Positions 15,996 through 24,348 of a DNA stretch of 36,236 nt are shown here, piece by piece. Below the pieces are notes generated by a model. It was not told where the DNA came from, did not search any database, and worked only from the letters and a program-made list of their open reading frames with translations. Positions within the stretch are counted from its first letter, which is position 1. Every line of letters begins with the position of its first letter. The translations under genes and the position numbers were made by a program. This DNA comes from DYJK01 sp964464825 (GTDB lineage Bacteria; Bacteroidota; Ignavibacteria; Ignavibacteriales; Melioribacteraceae): contig CAYXKL010000018.1 of the NCBI GenBank assembly GCA_964464825.1, positions 1 through 36,236 of the forward strand. Reading direction: 5' to 3'.

Positions 15996-16957
15996 TTTGC
16001 CTCCCCGAAAATTCTTGGGCGTGTATAACGATTGATTATAGGAACAACAGAATTCATGATTAGAATTGCATACATAACACCTTCGGGCAATCCACCGAAA
16101 GTTCTAATTACAACTACAAGAAGTGCAATTCCAAATCCGAATATCCACATGCCTTTAGATGTAATTGGAGAAGTCACCCAATCGGTAGCCATAAAAAATG
16201 TTCCGAATATAAATCCACCGGCAAAAAGTTGAAACAATGGATTCGGATATTTTACCGGATCAATAAACCAAAATATTCCGGCAAATAAAATCATTCCTAA
16301 AATCGTTGCAAGCGGAACACGGTAATTAACAACTCCAACAACAATTAAAAAAATTCCGCCGATCAATATTGCAACAGCAGAAGTTTCACCGAGTGAACCG
16401 CTTACATTCCCTAAGAATAACGGTTCGATGTTAGTAAAAACTTTATCAAACTTAAATGCAGCGAGAGGAGTAGCACTTGTTACAGTATCAACAGCATAAT
16501 TTGGTTGTGTCCACGTAGTAATTGCAACCGGGAATGCTGCTTGTAAAAATGCTCTTCCGATTAATGCCGGATTAAAAATATTATAACCTAATCCTCCAAA
16601 AATTTCTTTTCCGATTGCAATTGCGAAAACCGCACCAATTGCAGTTGATGATAATGAAAAATTTGGCGGTAGAATTAAACCGAGTAATAATCCGGTGATA
16701 ATCGCACTTCCATCATCAACTGTTACTTTTCTTTTTCTAATTTTTTTAACTATAAATTCTGTTACAACACAAAAAATCACAGATGTCAATACAATTAATA
16801 GTTGATAGGGTCCAAAAAATATTACAGCTGAAATCAATGCTGGAATTAAAGCAACGACAACAAACCACATTGCTTGCTTTGTTGACCAGCGTGAGTGAAC
16901 ATGCGGTGAACTGTTTATTTCTAATTTGTAAGTGGGATTAGTAGTGGTTGATTCCAT
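15992..16957 (-). CDS. rnfD: Rnf electron transport complex subunit D
   Basis: Membrane protein of 321 residues with about nine helices. HVHSRWSTKQAMW near the N-terminus, GYNIFNPALIGRAFL in the middle and MATDWVTSPIT in the second half are family signatures. VTSATPLAAFK (159-169) contains the Thr163 position that carries covalent FMN in RnfD/NqrB; Ser replaces the Gly of the common S-G-A-T form, which I believe also occurs in other RnfD. RnfD is thought to form part of the ion (Na+ or H+) route. It is separated from rnfC by about 100 bp holding a REP-like repeat. Confidence 0.95.
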   Translation of the reverse strand: MESTTTNPTYKLEINSSPHVHSRWSTKQAMWFVVVALIPALISAVIFFGPYQLLIVLTSVIFCVVTEFIVKKIRKRKVTVDDGSAIITGLLLGLILPPNFSLSSTAIGAVFAIAIGKEIFGGLGYNIFNPALIGRAFLQAAFPVAITTWTQPNYAVDTVTSATPLAAFKFDKVFTNIEPLFLGNVSGSLGETSAVAILIGGIFLIVVGVVNYRVPLATILGMILFAGIFWFIDPVKYPNPLFQLFAGGFIFGTFFMATDWVTSPITSKGMWIFGFGIALLVVVIRTFGGLPEGVMYAILIMNSVVPIINRYTRPRIFGEAK

Positions 16958-17019
16958 AATTATTTTTATTTCCTTAATGTCATACTTAATTTATTTCACC
17001 ATTTTACAATATTTTATTT

Positions 17020-17046
17020 TGACACCGAATCAAGTTCGGAGTGACA
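17020..17046. repeat. REP-like imperfect palindrome between rnfC and rnfD
   Basis: Arms TGACACCGAA and TTCGGAGTGA (8 of 10 complementary) surround TCAAG. This resembles the widespread intergenic repeats of the GTCACTCCGAACTTG type. It sits in the 98-bp gap, the only sizeable gap in the rnf operon, and could fold in the mRNA as a stabilising or attenuating hairpin. Confidence 0.5.
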
Positions 17047-17055
17047 ATTTATTGA

Positions 17056-18393
17056 TTATACAGCTTGTCTTTCTCTTTGTAAAGCCATCACTTTCTGTTT
17101 ACCTAAACGGATCCATTGCACAAGCGGAATATTAGCCGGACAAGTATAAGTACAAGTTCCGCATTCCATGCAGACTGTAATTCCAAGTTGTTCAGCTTCT
17201 TCAAACTTATCAAGTGACGATAAACGCGCCAATCGTGTAGGCAGTAAATTCAAAGGACAAACATCTAAACATTTTCCGCAACGCAAACATGGCGTCTGTT
17301 CATGTTCACTAATTTCGTCTTTTGTTAATACAAGAATTCCGGAAGTTGATTTCATCACCGGAGCTGAAAAATCATATTGGGCAACACCCATCATTGGTCC
17401 CCCGACAACAACTTTAGCAGCATTCTCTTTTACTCCACCGCAATAATCGAGAATATCAGCGAGCGGAGTTCCAACCGGAACTATCAAATTCATCGGTTTA
17501 TTAATTCCTAATCCTGAAACAGTGAGTGCAGCAGTTAATTGAGGTTTTCCTTTAACAACAGCATCATTTATTGCTATTGCAGTTCCAATATTTTGAATTA
17601 CTGCACCAACATCAAAAGGAAGTTTACCGGGAGGAACTTCCTTTCCGGTTACTGCTTTTATCAGCATCTTTTCAGCTCCCTGAGGATATTTTGTCTTCAG
17701 CACTTCAACTGAGATGTTGGAATATTTTTTTACAGCTTCTTTTATTTTATCAATTGCTTCGGGTTTATTGTCTTCAATTCCAATAGCACCCTTTTCCACA
17801 CCAACAGCTTTCATAATTAACTGCAAACCGGAAATTAAATCATTAGTTCTTTCAATCATGTAACGATAATCGCGCGTGAGGTACGGTTCGCATTCGCAAC
17901 CGTTTAAAATCACGATCTCAATTTTTTTATCGGGAGGAGGTGATAATTTTACATAAGTTGGAAATGCGGCACCGCCTTGCCCGACTATTCCGGCATCTTT
18001 AACTCGATCACAAATTTCTTGTTGAGTAATTTTCTCAGGATCTAACGGAGTCATAAAAATATGTTCGTCGTTTTCTGCAGATTGAATTACAATAGAATCT
18101 TTTGGAAAACCAATTACAGTTGCACCGGTTGTAATCTTTACAACTTTACCGGATACTGGACTGTGAATAGGTGATGAAATAAATCCATCTTGTTCAGCAA
18201 TAATTTCACCGGCTCTAACCTCGCTCCCCTTTTTGACGATAGACTTTGACGGTTTACCAATATGCTGATTCAATGGGATGATCACTTGTTTTGGAACCGG
18301 TATTAATTCAAATGAAAGATTTTCAGTCAGTTCTTTCTTCTCGTTCGGATGAACACCACCTTTGAATGTTCTTGCGTTGTTGGAAAATATCAT
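17056..18393 (-). CDS. rnfC: Rnf electron transport complex subunit C
   Basis: Protein of about 445 residues on the cytoplasmic face, the NADH/NAD+ site of the complex. FKGGVHP is at the N-terminus. A GIVGQGGAAFPTYVKL Rossmann-like nucleotide/FMN loop and LNGCECEPYLTRDYR follow, then an SLBB-type segment. Two ferredoxin Cys groups close the protein: CLRCGKCLDVCP and CMECGTCTYTCP. I prefer the ATG at 18393, close to FKGGVHP as in relatives, over the TTG at 18405. First gene of the rnf operon, so its promoter should lie in 18394-18605. The C-terminus lacks the long extension of enterobacterial RnfC/RsxC. Confidence 0.94.
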   Translation of the reverse strand: MIFSNNARTFKGGVHPNEKKELTENLSFELIPVPKQVIIPLNQHIGKPSKSIVKKGSEVRAGEIIAEQDGFISSPIHSPVSGKVVKITTGATVIGFPKDSIVIQSAENDEHIFMTPLDPEKITQQEICDRVKDAGIVGQGGAAFPTYVKLSPPPDKKIEIVILNGCECEPYLTRDYRYMIERTNDLISGLQLIMKAVGVEKGAIGIEDNKPEAIDKIKEAVKKYSNISVEVLKTKYPQGAEKMLIKAVTGKEVPPGKLPFDVGAVIQNIGTAIAINDAVVKGKPQLTAALTVSGLGINKPMNLIVPVGTPLADILDYCGGVKENAAKVVVGGPMMGVAQYDFSAPVMKSTSGILVLTKDEISEHEQTPCLRCGKCLDVCPLNLLPTRLARLSSLDKFEEAEQLGITVCMECGTCTYTCPANIPLVQWIRLGKQKVMALQRERQAV

Positions 18394-18605
18394 CAATTGA
18401 CTCAATATTAATTTAGACTTTGGATAATGACATAAATTATGCCATCATTTGTAAATTTAATAGAATGATATTATAGAGTTAATGCGAAATTAAGTTACTA
18501 TTATAAATTTAGAGTAATTGTATGATTTAATATTGATATATCTTTTCATTACTGAAAAAATATTTTCGGAAAGCTGAGAAATTGAGGATATCTTGTAAGT
18601 ATATC
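18394..18605. other. Intergenic region between the phosphoesterase gene and rnfC
   Basis: About 210 bp of very AT-rich DNA. It should contain the rnf operon promoter and the end of the phosphoesterase transcript, because both genes read leftward. I see no strong hairpin, no consensus box I would defend, and no small gene. Confidence 0.4.
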
Positions 18606-19535
18606 TCAACCGGCGTATTGCGGTAAATAAATTTCGCTTCTTTCACCGTTATCTATTTTTAATTTTTCATTACCTACTAATTTTAGATTAACATCAACAA
18701 TTTTATTTTCAATATTAAGCAGAAAGTATCCGGTTTCATTCTGCGAGTCATTTTCTATTGCACCCCCAGCATTTAATAATTTAATTCCTTTCCTATAATA
18801 CTCTTTAATTTCATGACTGTGCCCATGGAGTATAATACCGACATTATTTTCTTTAAGGATATTTAATAGTTTTTTCTTTTTGCGGAGTTTCATTGTAAAG
18901 TTTTCAATTTTATTCCAAAGGTTATTTTCCGAACTTTTTGATGATACATTTTTTTTATAGAAATGATGATGCACCATTACAATTTTTAATTTGTTTGAAT
19001 ATAATTTTTTATCAAAAATATTTTTAAGATCGATAAGCTGATTTTTTTTAACAATGCCATTTGAAGCAAATGGATTTTTCAATTTGGAATATTCATCTAT
19101 TGAATTTAATCCTATCAACAAAACATTATCTAATTCTTTCGCATAAGGAAAAAGATTATCTTTAGAAGGTGTGAAAGTATTTATAAAAAGATCTTCAAAA
19201 TGTTTTATAAACTGCTCTAGTTTTTCTTTGTAATTTATTTTCGCACATTTAGAGGGAAAATTTAATACGTCATTTGCAGTTTGAACTCCTCCGAAAATAT
19301 CATGGTTACCAATTATAATTGAAGTTTTTTCAGATTTTAATAAACCGAATGATTGTAATATTTTTTTAAAAATTATAAAATCTTCTTGCTGTGCATTATC
19401 AGTCAAATCACCCGTTATCACTATATGATCTGCTCCTGAATCTAAAGCATGTCGTAGTAATTTTTTTGTTCTTACTATGTTATTTCTTTTATATTTTGAA
19501 CAGATATGAAGATCGGATAAATGAGCAATTTTCAT
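18606..19535 (-). CDS. Calcineurin-like metallophosphoesterase
   Basis: Protein of 309 residues carrying the complete set of metallophosphoesterase motifs in order: SDLHICSK (Asp8, His10), ITGDLTDN, IIGNHDIFGG, MVHHHFYKK and LHGHSHEIKEY. These ligate two metal ions and hydrolyse phosphodi- or monoesters. The layout is like class III cyclic nucleotide phosphodiesterases (CpdA/Icc), but the substrate cannot be set from sequence. It has no signal peptide or membrane segment, so it is cytoplasmic. Transcribed leftward, divergent from the glycan operon; the roughly 200-bp gap between them holds both promoters. Confidence 0.88.
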   Translation of the reverse strand: MKIAHLSDLHICSKYKRNNIVRTKKLLRHALDSGADHIVITGDLTDNAQQEDFIIFKKILQSFGLLKSEKTSIIIGNHDIFGGVQTANDVLNFPSKCAKINYKEKLEQFIKHFEDLFINTFTPSKDNLFPYAKELDNVLLIGLNSIDEYSKLKNPFASNGIVKKNQLIDLKNIFDKKLYSNKLKIVMVHHHFYKKNVSSKSSENNLWNKIENFTMKLRKKKKLLNILKENNVGIILHGHSHEIKEYYRKGIKLLNAGGAIENDSQNETGYFLLNIENKIVDVNLKLVGNEKLKIDNGERSEIYLPQYAG

Positions 19536-19711
19536 TATTTTTTTCCAAGTAATTAATTATAACATTAACTAAGTTACTTTTTGATTATTAATCAGATATA
19601 ACCTTAATATTAATATTTTATTAAGAACAATTAAGTATTATTTAATATTCTTCTTAACAATTATTTAATGTTGTAGGAGTTTATCGTAAAGTGTTTCAAA
19701 TCATTTTTTTT

Positions 19712-19719
19712 TAACTTTG
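19712..19719 (+). promoter_or_regulatory. Putative -7 box of the glycan operon
   Basis: TAACTTTG matches the Bacteroidota -7 consensus TAnnTTTG and lies 25 bp before the first start codon. I cannot find a good -33 TTTG partner (only GTTTC, too close), so this is tentative. Confidence 0.35.
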
Positions 19720-19743
19720 TTCTAATAAAACAATAATAATAGT

Positions 19744-20766
19744 ATGCCAAAGAAAAAAATACTTTTTATCGGGGGTTCGGTAAATCAAACATCTATGATG
19801 CATAAAATTTCACACTATATGCAAGATTGTGATTGTTGGTTCTCTCCTTACTATGCAGATGGCTATATAGATTTTTTGGCAAGGCATGGATTCCTGGATT
19901 TTTGCATTCTTGGTGGTGAATTTAAGAGATTAACACTGGAATACTTAAATAATAACAATCTTCAAATTGATTACAAAGGTGTTATAAACGACTATGATTT
20001 AGTTTTCACCGGTGCAGATTTAATAATTCCCAAAAACATTAAGAATAAAAAAATAATACTTGTTCAAGAAGGAATGACCGATCCGGAAAATATTTTTACT
20101 CTTCTTGTTAAGTATTTCAATTTCCCAAGATGGATTGCCAGCACATCTACAATGGGTATGTCTAACCAATATGATCTATTTTGTGTTGCATCCCACGGTT
20201 ATAAAGATTTTTTTGTTAAAAAAGGTGTGGACCCGGAAAAAATAATTGTAACCGGTATACCAAATTTTGATAACGCTAAAGAATATTTTAAAAATGATTT
20301 TCCTTATAAAAATTATGTTCTCGTTGCTACATCCGATACACGCGAAACATTTAAATATGAGAACAGAAAAAAGTTTATAAAAGAATGCGTTAAAATTGCC
20401 AATGGAAGACAGCTAATTTTCAAACTTCATCCAAATGAAAAAGTTGAAAGAGCAACGCGAGAAATAAATAAATACGCACCTGGTGCCTTGGTTTATCACA
20501 AGGGGAACATTAATCATATGATTGCAAATTGTGATGTTTTGGTTACAATTTATTCATCTGTAGTTTACATCGGAATGGCATTAGGAAAAGAAGTTCATTC
20601 AGCATTTAATATTGAAGAGTTGAAACAATTAACCCCACTTCAAAATAATGGGACTTCTGCTGAAAGAATTGCAAGAGTTGCTTTACATTTATTAGAAGCT
20701 CCAAATACCAGCACTTACAAACTTCAGAAAATATCTGGTGTTAAAGAAGCATTGAACCATAAATAA
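19744..20766 (+). CDS. GT-B-like glycosyl/glycerophospho-transferase of the glycan operon
   Basis: Protein of 340 residues, cytoplasmic. The C-terminal half has FKLHPNEKVERATREINKYA, then NINHMIANCDVLVTIYSSVVYIGMALGK, the pattern of the C-terminal GT-B domain in CDP-glycerol glycerophosphotransferase and UDP-GlcNAc 2-epimerase-like families (donor-phosphate loop and Ser/Thr-rich helix). The N-terminal half (ILFIGGSVNQTSMMHKI) fits an acceptor-side Rossmann fold. First gene of the operon, 2 bp before the cytidylyltransferase gene. It may transfer the sugar made by the downstream genes, or be an NDP-sugar hydrolysing epimerase feeding the NeuB-like enzyme. Both are inferences. Confidence 0.6.
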   Translation: MPKKKILFIGGSVNQTSMMHKISHYMQDCDCWFSPYYADGYIDFLARHGFLDFCILGGEFKRLTLEYLNNNNLQIDYKGVINDYDLVFTGADLIIPKNIKNKKIILVQEGMTDPENIFTLLVKYFNFPRWIASTSTMGMSNQYDLFCVASHGYKDFFVKKGVDPEKIIVTGIPNFDNAKEYFKNDFPYKNYVLVATSDTRETFKYENRKKFIKECVKIANGRQLIFKLHPNEKVERATREINKYAPGALVYHKGNINHMIANCDVLVTIYSSVVYIGMALGKEVHSAFNIEELKQLTPLQNNGTSAERIARVALHLLEAPNTSTYKLQKISGVKEALNHK

Positions 20767-20768
20767 AT

Positions 20769-21581
20769 ATGCCAGATCATAAAATTTTAACAGTAATTCA
20801 AGCTCGTATTTCTTCAACCCGACTCCCAGGTAAAGTATTGATGCCGGTTCTTGGTCAGCCATTACTAATACGAATGATAGAACGAGTTAAAAAAGCAAAA
20901 TTAATTGGTGAGCTTGTTATTGCTACTTCTACTAATGCTGATGATGATATTATTGAAAGACTCTGCTTTAAAGAAAATATAAATTGTTATCGAGGTCATT
21001 TAACAGATTTACTAGACCGCCATTATAAAGCTGCTATAAAATACAATGCGGATGCTGTTGTAAAAATTCCATCCGATTGCCCGCTTATTGATCCCAAAAT
21101 TATTGATAGAGTTTTACAGTATTATATAGATCACGAAGAATTAGATTATGTAAGCAATCTACATCCAGCAACTTATCCGGATGGCAACGATGTTGAAATA
21201 TTTTCATTCAAAGCATTGGAACATGCTTGGCGGGATGCAACAAAAGATTTTGAACGCGAACATACAACTCCTTTTTTTTGGGAACATAACGATACTTTTA
21301 AGATTGGAAATGTTATATGGGAAACTGGATTGGATTTATCAACGTCATTAAGATTTACAATAGACTATAAAGAAGATTTTGATTTTATTACAAGAGTGTA
21401 TGAGGCGCTTTATCCAAAAAATCCTGACTTTGGTTTAAATGATATCTTGAAACTCCTTGAACAGCAGCCTGAAATTATTGAAATCAATCATAAATTTACT
21501 GGTACTTATTGGTACGATAATCATATTGATGATCTAAAAAATATTGAAGAATACAAAGCGAATAAAAAAAATAGCTTTTAG
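20769..21581 (+). CDS. SpsF-like sugar nucleotide cytidylyltransferase
   Basis: Protein of 270 residues of the CMP-Kdo/CMP-sialate synthetase fold. VIQARISSTRLPGKVLMPVLGQPLL at the N-terminus is the CTP-binding loop of the SpsF group, and VVKIPSDCPLIDPKIID carries the Asp that binds metal; FEREHTTPFFW follows. It probably activates an acidic sugar as its CMP form (CTP + sugar to CMP-sugar + PPi), consistent with the NeuB-like gene in the same operon. The final residues (NSF) and the TAG stop at 21579-21581 lie inside the left repeat of the neighbouring four-helix-bundle element, so the original C-terminus may have been changed by its insertion. Confidence 0.8.
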   Translation: MPDHKILTVIQARISSTRLPGKVLMPVLGQPLLIRMIERVKKAKLIGELVIATSTNADDDIIERLCFKENINCYRGHLTDLLDRHYKAAIKYNADAVVKIPSDCPLIDPKIIDRVLQYYIDHEELDYVSNLHPATYPDGNDVEIFSFKALEHAWRDATKDFEREHTTPFFWEHNDTFKIGNVIWETGLDLSTSLRFTIDYKEDFDFITRVYEALYPKNPDFGLNDILKLLEQQPEIIEINHKFTGTYWYDNHIDDLKNIEEYKANKKNSF

Positions 21582-22005
21582 CTGTTAGCAATTAGAAATT
21601 AACAAAGATTTAATATTATGAGAGATTTTAAGAAACTTGTTGTATGGGAAAGAGCTCATAAATTTGCTTTAGAGATTTACAATCTTTCAAAATTATTCCC
21701 GAAGGATGAAGTGTTTGGTATAACTTCTCAAATCAGAAGAGCAGCTTTATCAATACCAGCCAATATTGCCGAAGGATGCGGAAAACATTCTTCAAAAGAT
21801 TTTTCAAGATATTTAAGTATTGCGGCTGGGTCTGCTAGTGAAGTTGATTATTTATTACTCTTTATTAGAGAATTAAAAATTATTGATGATAGACAAATTG
21901 ATCCGTTGATAAAAGAGATTAATGAAATTAAAAAATCTTAAATTCATTACATTCAAAAATTAATGCTTCAGATTCAGCTAAAAGCTAATTGCTATATGCT
22001 AATAG
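21571..22005. mobile_element. Candidate small mobile unit: four-helix-bundle gene between inverted heptamer arrays
   Basis: The left flank (21571-21605) is five degenerate copies of the heptamer TTAGCNN. The right flank (21975-22005) is four copies in inverse orientation. The arms include a perfect 11-bp inverted repeat, AGCTTTTAGCT (21573-21583) with AGCTAAAAGCT (21976-21986), and in another register a 20-bp match with four mismatches (21576-21595 with 21985-22004). The RNA could close as a stem around the single gene, as in 23S rRNA intervening sequences that carry S23 genes. Mobility is inferred; no target duplication is seen. Confidence 0.5.
21618..21941 (+). CDS. Four-helix-bundle protein (S23/IVP, TIGR02436-like)
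   Basis: Protein of 107 residues, slightly shorter than the usual 115-125. FKKLVVWERAHKFALEIYNL, SQIRRAALSIPANIAEG and FSRYLSIAAGSASEVDYLL are the family signature. The fold is a four-helix bundle found as the ORF in 23S rRNA intervening sequences and related to Avd of diversity-generating retroelements; its cellular function is not established. No purine-rich ribosome site precedes the ATG. It lies in a biosynthetic operon with which it has no obvious link, enclosed by inverted heptamer arrays, and looks like a passenger. I see no reverse transcriptase or variable repeat nearby. Confidence 0.92.
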   Translation: MRDFKKLVVWERAHKFALEIYNLSKLFPKDEVFGITSQIRRAALSIPANIAEGCGKHSSKDFSRYLSIAAGSASEVDYLLLFIRELKIIDDRQIDPLIKEINEIKKS

Positions 22006-22024
22006 ATAAGAAAAGGAAATACAA

Positions 22025-23359
22025 ATGCCAAACAAAATTTCATTAACAAACAATTTTCCGGATATCAGAAAATCTGATGAGTTGTATAACCGTGCTCTCG
22101 GTTTGATTCCTTCAGTTACACAAACATTAGCAAAAGGACCTGGACAATGGGTAAAAGGGATTGCACCAAAATATTTAGAAAAAGGAAAAGGATCGCATGT
22201 GTGGGATGTTGATGGCAACGAATACATCGATTTCATGATGGCTGTTGGTCCGCTTTCACTTGGTTATTCATATCCGAAAGTTGATGACGCAATTAGAAAA
22301 CAGTTGGAAGATGGAATTACTTTTTCTATGATGCATCCTCTTGAAGTTGAAGTTGCCGAATTGATTAGAGAGGTAATTCCGAACGCAGAATCTGTCCGTT
22401 ACAGTAAAACCGGTGCTGATGCAACAAGTGCAGCTGTACGTTTAGCCAGGGCATATACCGGAAAAAACAAAATTATATGCTGCGGTTACCATGGCTGGCA
22501 TGATTGGTATATTGCTGTTACTGCCCGAAATTTAGGAATACCGGAAGCCGTACAAGCAATTTCATTTACTTTCAATTATAACGATATTGATTCTGTTAAA
22601 AATTCTATTGATGACGATGTTGCAGCTGTTATCTTAGAACCGGTAGTATTTGTAGAACCAAAAGATAATTTTTTACATAAACTTGCAGAACTATGCATAC
22701 AAAAAAATGTTATACTTATATTTGATGAAATGTGGACTGGATTCCGGATGGCTTTAGGCGGCGCACAAGAACATTTTGGTATTACACCAGATTTAGCAAC
22801 ATACTCCAAAGCAGTTGCCAATGGCATGCCTATCTCAATTTTAACCGGCAGAAAAGAAATTATGGATCTTGCTAATGAAGACATCTTTTTTTACACAACA
22901 TTTGGCGGTGAGGCACTATCTTTAGCCGCAGCAAAAGCAACTATTGAAGAACTTCGTCAAAAAAATGTTCCATCTTATCTTAACAATCAAGGTAAAAAAT
23001 TAAAAGATGGTTATAATTTAATTGCAAATAAATTAGGAATGGATTACACAAAAGCAATTGGATATAATTGGCGTTCAATGGCAACTTTTGATGAAAAAGT
23101 TGGTGATCCTCTTATACAAAAATCTTTAATGCAGCAAGAAATGATAAAGCGAGGTGTCCTTTGGCAAGGATTCCATAATATGAGTTTTTCACACTCTGAT
23201 GCTGATATTGAATATACATTAAGTGCTCTTGAAGAATCTCTTTCAATTTTGAAAAAAGCAGTTAGAGAAAATAAATTGAAAGAAATGCTGCTCGGGGAAC
23301 CAGTTCAGCCGGTATTTAGGAAAACTGATAATTTTAATATGAAACCGGTAAAAAAATGA
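22025..23359 (+). CDS. Class III PLP aminotransferase (glutamate-1-semialdehyde-aminomutase-like)
   Basis: Protein of 444 residues of fold-type I. VWDVDGNEYIDFMMAVGPLSLGY near the N-terminus, KTGADATSAAVRLARAYTG for phosphate binding, GYHGWHDWY, ILEPVVF, IFDEMWTGFR, and the PLP lysine Lys262 in YSKAVANGMP are all present. A housekeeping HemL role is unlikely because the gene lies among nucleotide-sugar genes, and HemL-like transaminases recur in surface-glycan loci. It probably adds an amino group to a keto- or aldehyde-sugar, perhaps with the SDR next to it. AAAGGAAAT precedes the start. The substrate is unknown. Confidence 0.85.
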   Translation: MPNKISLTNNFPDIRKSDELYNRALGLIPSVTQTLAKGPGQWVKGIAPKYLEKGKGSHVWDVDGNEYIDFMMAVGPLSLGYSYPKVDDAIRKQLEDGITFSMMHPLEVEVAELIREVIPNAESVRYSKTGADATSAAVRLARAYTGKNKIICCGYHGWHDWYIAVTARNLGIPEAVQAISFTFNYNDIDSVKNSIDDDVAAVILEPVVFVEPKDNFLHKLAELCIQKNVILIFDEMWTGFRMALGGAQEHFGITPDLATYSKAVANGMPISILTGRKEIMDLANEDIFFYTTFGGEALSLAAAKATIEELRQKNVPSYLNNQGKKLKDGYNLIANKLGMDYTKAIGYNWRSMATFDEKVGDPLIQKSLMQQEMIKRGVLWQGFHNMSFSHSDADIEYTLSALEESLSILKKAVRENKLKEMLLGEPVQPVFRKTDNFNMKPVKK

Positions 23360-23422
23360 GTACCCTAATATCCAACTTCTAAATTAGAATGGGGAATTAA
23401 AGGTAGAGATGGAGATTATTTT

Positions 23423-24226
23423 ATGAAATTATTTGAACTCAAAAACAAAACAGCAATTGTAACCGGAGCTCTTGGATTAATTGGTAAAGAACACTGCAGA
23501 GCATTAAGCGAAGCCGGTGCAAATATTGTTGCTGCAGATATAGATGAATATAAGTGTATTGAATTTGCAAAAAGCTTAGAGACTGAATCTATTGGCTTGT
23601 CACTAGATGTTACCAAATCAGAATCAATAAAAAATTTACGTGATAAAACTTTAGAGAAATTTGGTCATATTGATATTCTTGTCAACAACGCAGCTATTAA
23701 TGATATGTTCGAAGATCCAAAAGGAGCTAGCGAACAATCAAAATTTGAGAACTATCCCCTTGATCTATGGCAAAAATCAGTTGAAGTTAATTTAACCGGT
23801 GTATTTCTATGTTCTCAAATATTAGGTTACGAAATGGTAAAACAAAAATCAGGTAGTATAATTAACATTGCTTCAACTTATGGAATTACTGCTCCCGATC
23901 AATCCTTATATAAAAAGGAAGATGGGACACAATCATTTTATAAACCGCCAGCTTATTCAGCTACAAAGGGTGGTTTATTAATGTTTACAAAATACCTTGC
24001 AGCTTATTGGGGAAAAGATGGAGTTCGTGTAAATTCACTTTCTCCCGGCGGTGTAGAGAATTCACAAGATGAATATTTTATTAAGAAATATTCAGAAAAA
24101 ACTCCTTTAGGAAGAATGGCTAAACCAACGGATTATAAAGGGGCATTAATTTTTCTTGCTAGTGATGCATCAAGTTATATGACCGGTGCAAATTTAATTG
24201 TTGATGGCGGATGGACTGCATGGTAA
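23423..24226 (+). CDS. Short-chain dehydrogenase/reductase (SDR)
   Basis: Protein of 267 residues with the classical SDR set: TGALGLIG nucleotide loop at 14-21, an acidic residue after the second strand (VAADID) that favours NAD(H), ILVNNAAIND, the Ser of NIASTYG, and the catalytic YSATK. The C-terminus ends in LIVDGGWTAW, as in 3-oxoacyl-ACP-reductase-like SDRs. Here it likely oxidises or reduces a sugar hydroxyl for the pathway built by the neighbouring aminotransferase and NeuB-like genes. Related SDRs (PtmA-like) occur in flagellin-glycan loci. A hairpin spans its stop codon. Confidence 0.88.
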   Translation: MKLFELKNKTAIVTGALGLIGKEHCRALSEAGANIVAADIDEYKCIEFAKSLETESIGLSLDVTKSESIKNLRDKTLEKFGHIDILVNNAAINDMFEDPKGASEQSKFENYPLDLWQKSVEVNLTGVFLCSQILGYEMVKQKSGSIINIASTYGITAPDQSLYKKEDGTQSFYKPPAYSATKGGLLMFTKYLAAYWGKDGVRVNSLSPGGVENSQDEYFIKKYSEKTPLGRMAKPTDYKGALIFLASDASSYMTGANLIVDGGWTAW

Positions 24227-24257
24227 TGCGCTATCACAATAACTCTGCATACCATGC
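24218..24257 (+). other. Hairpin spanning the SDR stop codon
   Basis: GCATGGTAATGC (24218-24229, containing the TAA stop) pairs with GCATACCATGC (24247-24257), leaving one bulged base and a 17-nt loop. There is no T-run, so it is not a standard terminator; RNA processing or partial attenuation are options. The remaining gap to 24348 shows nothing else. Confidence 0.35.
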
Positions 24258-24348
24258 GGTAAGAATCAACCATACAGATACCATAAAGAAAAAATTATAA
24301 ATAATTTTCTGTTACTGGTTAAAAAAATATTAAATAAACGGATGAATA

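Noticed and set aside
21618..21941. Diversity-generating retroelement around the four-helix-bundle (Avd-like) gene
   Set aside because: No reverse transcriptase and no template/variable repeat pair is visible nearby.
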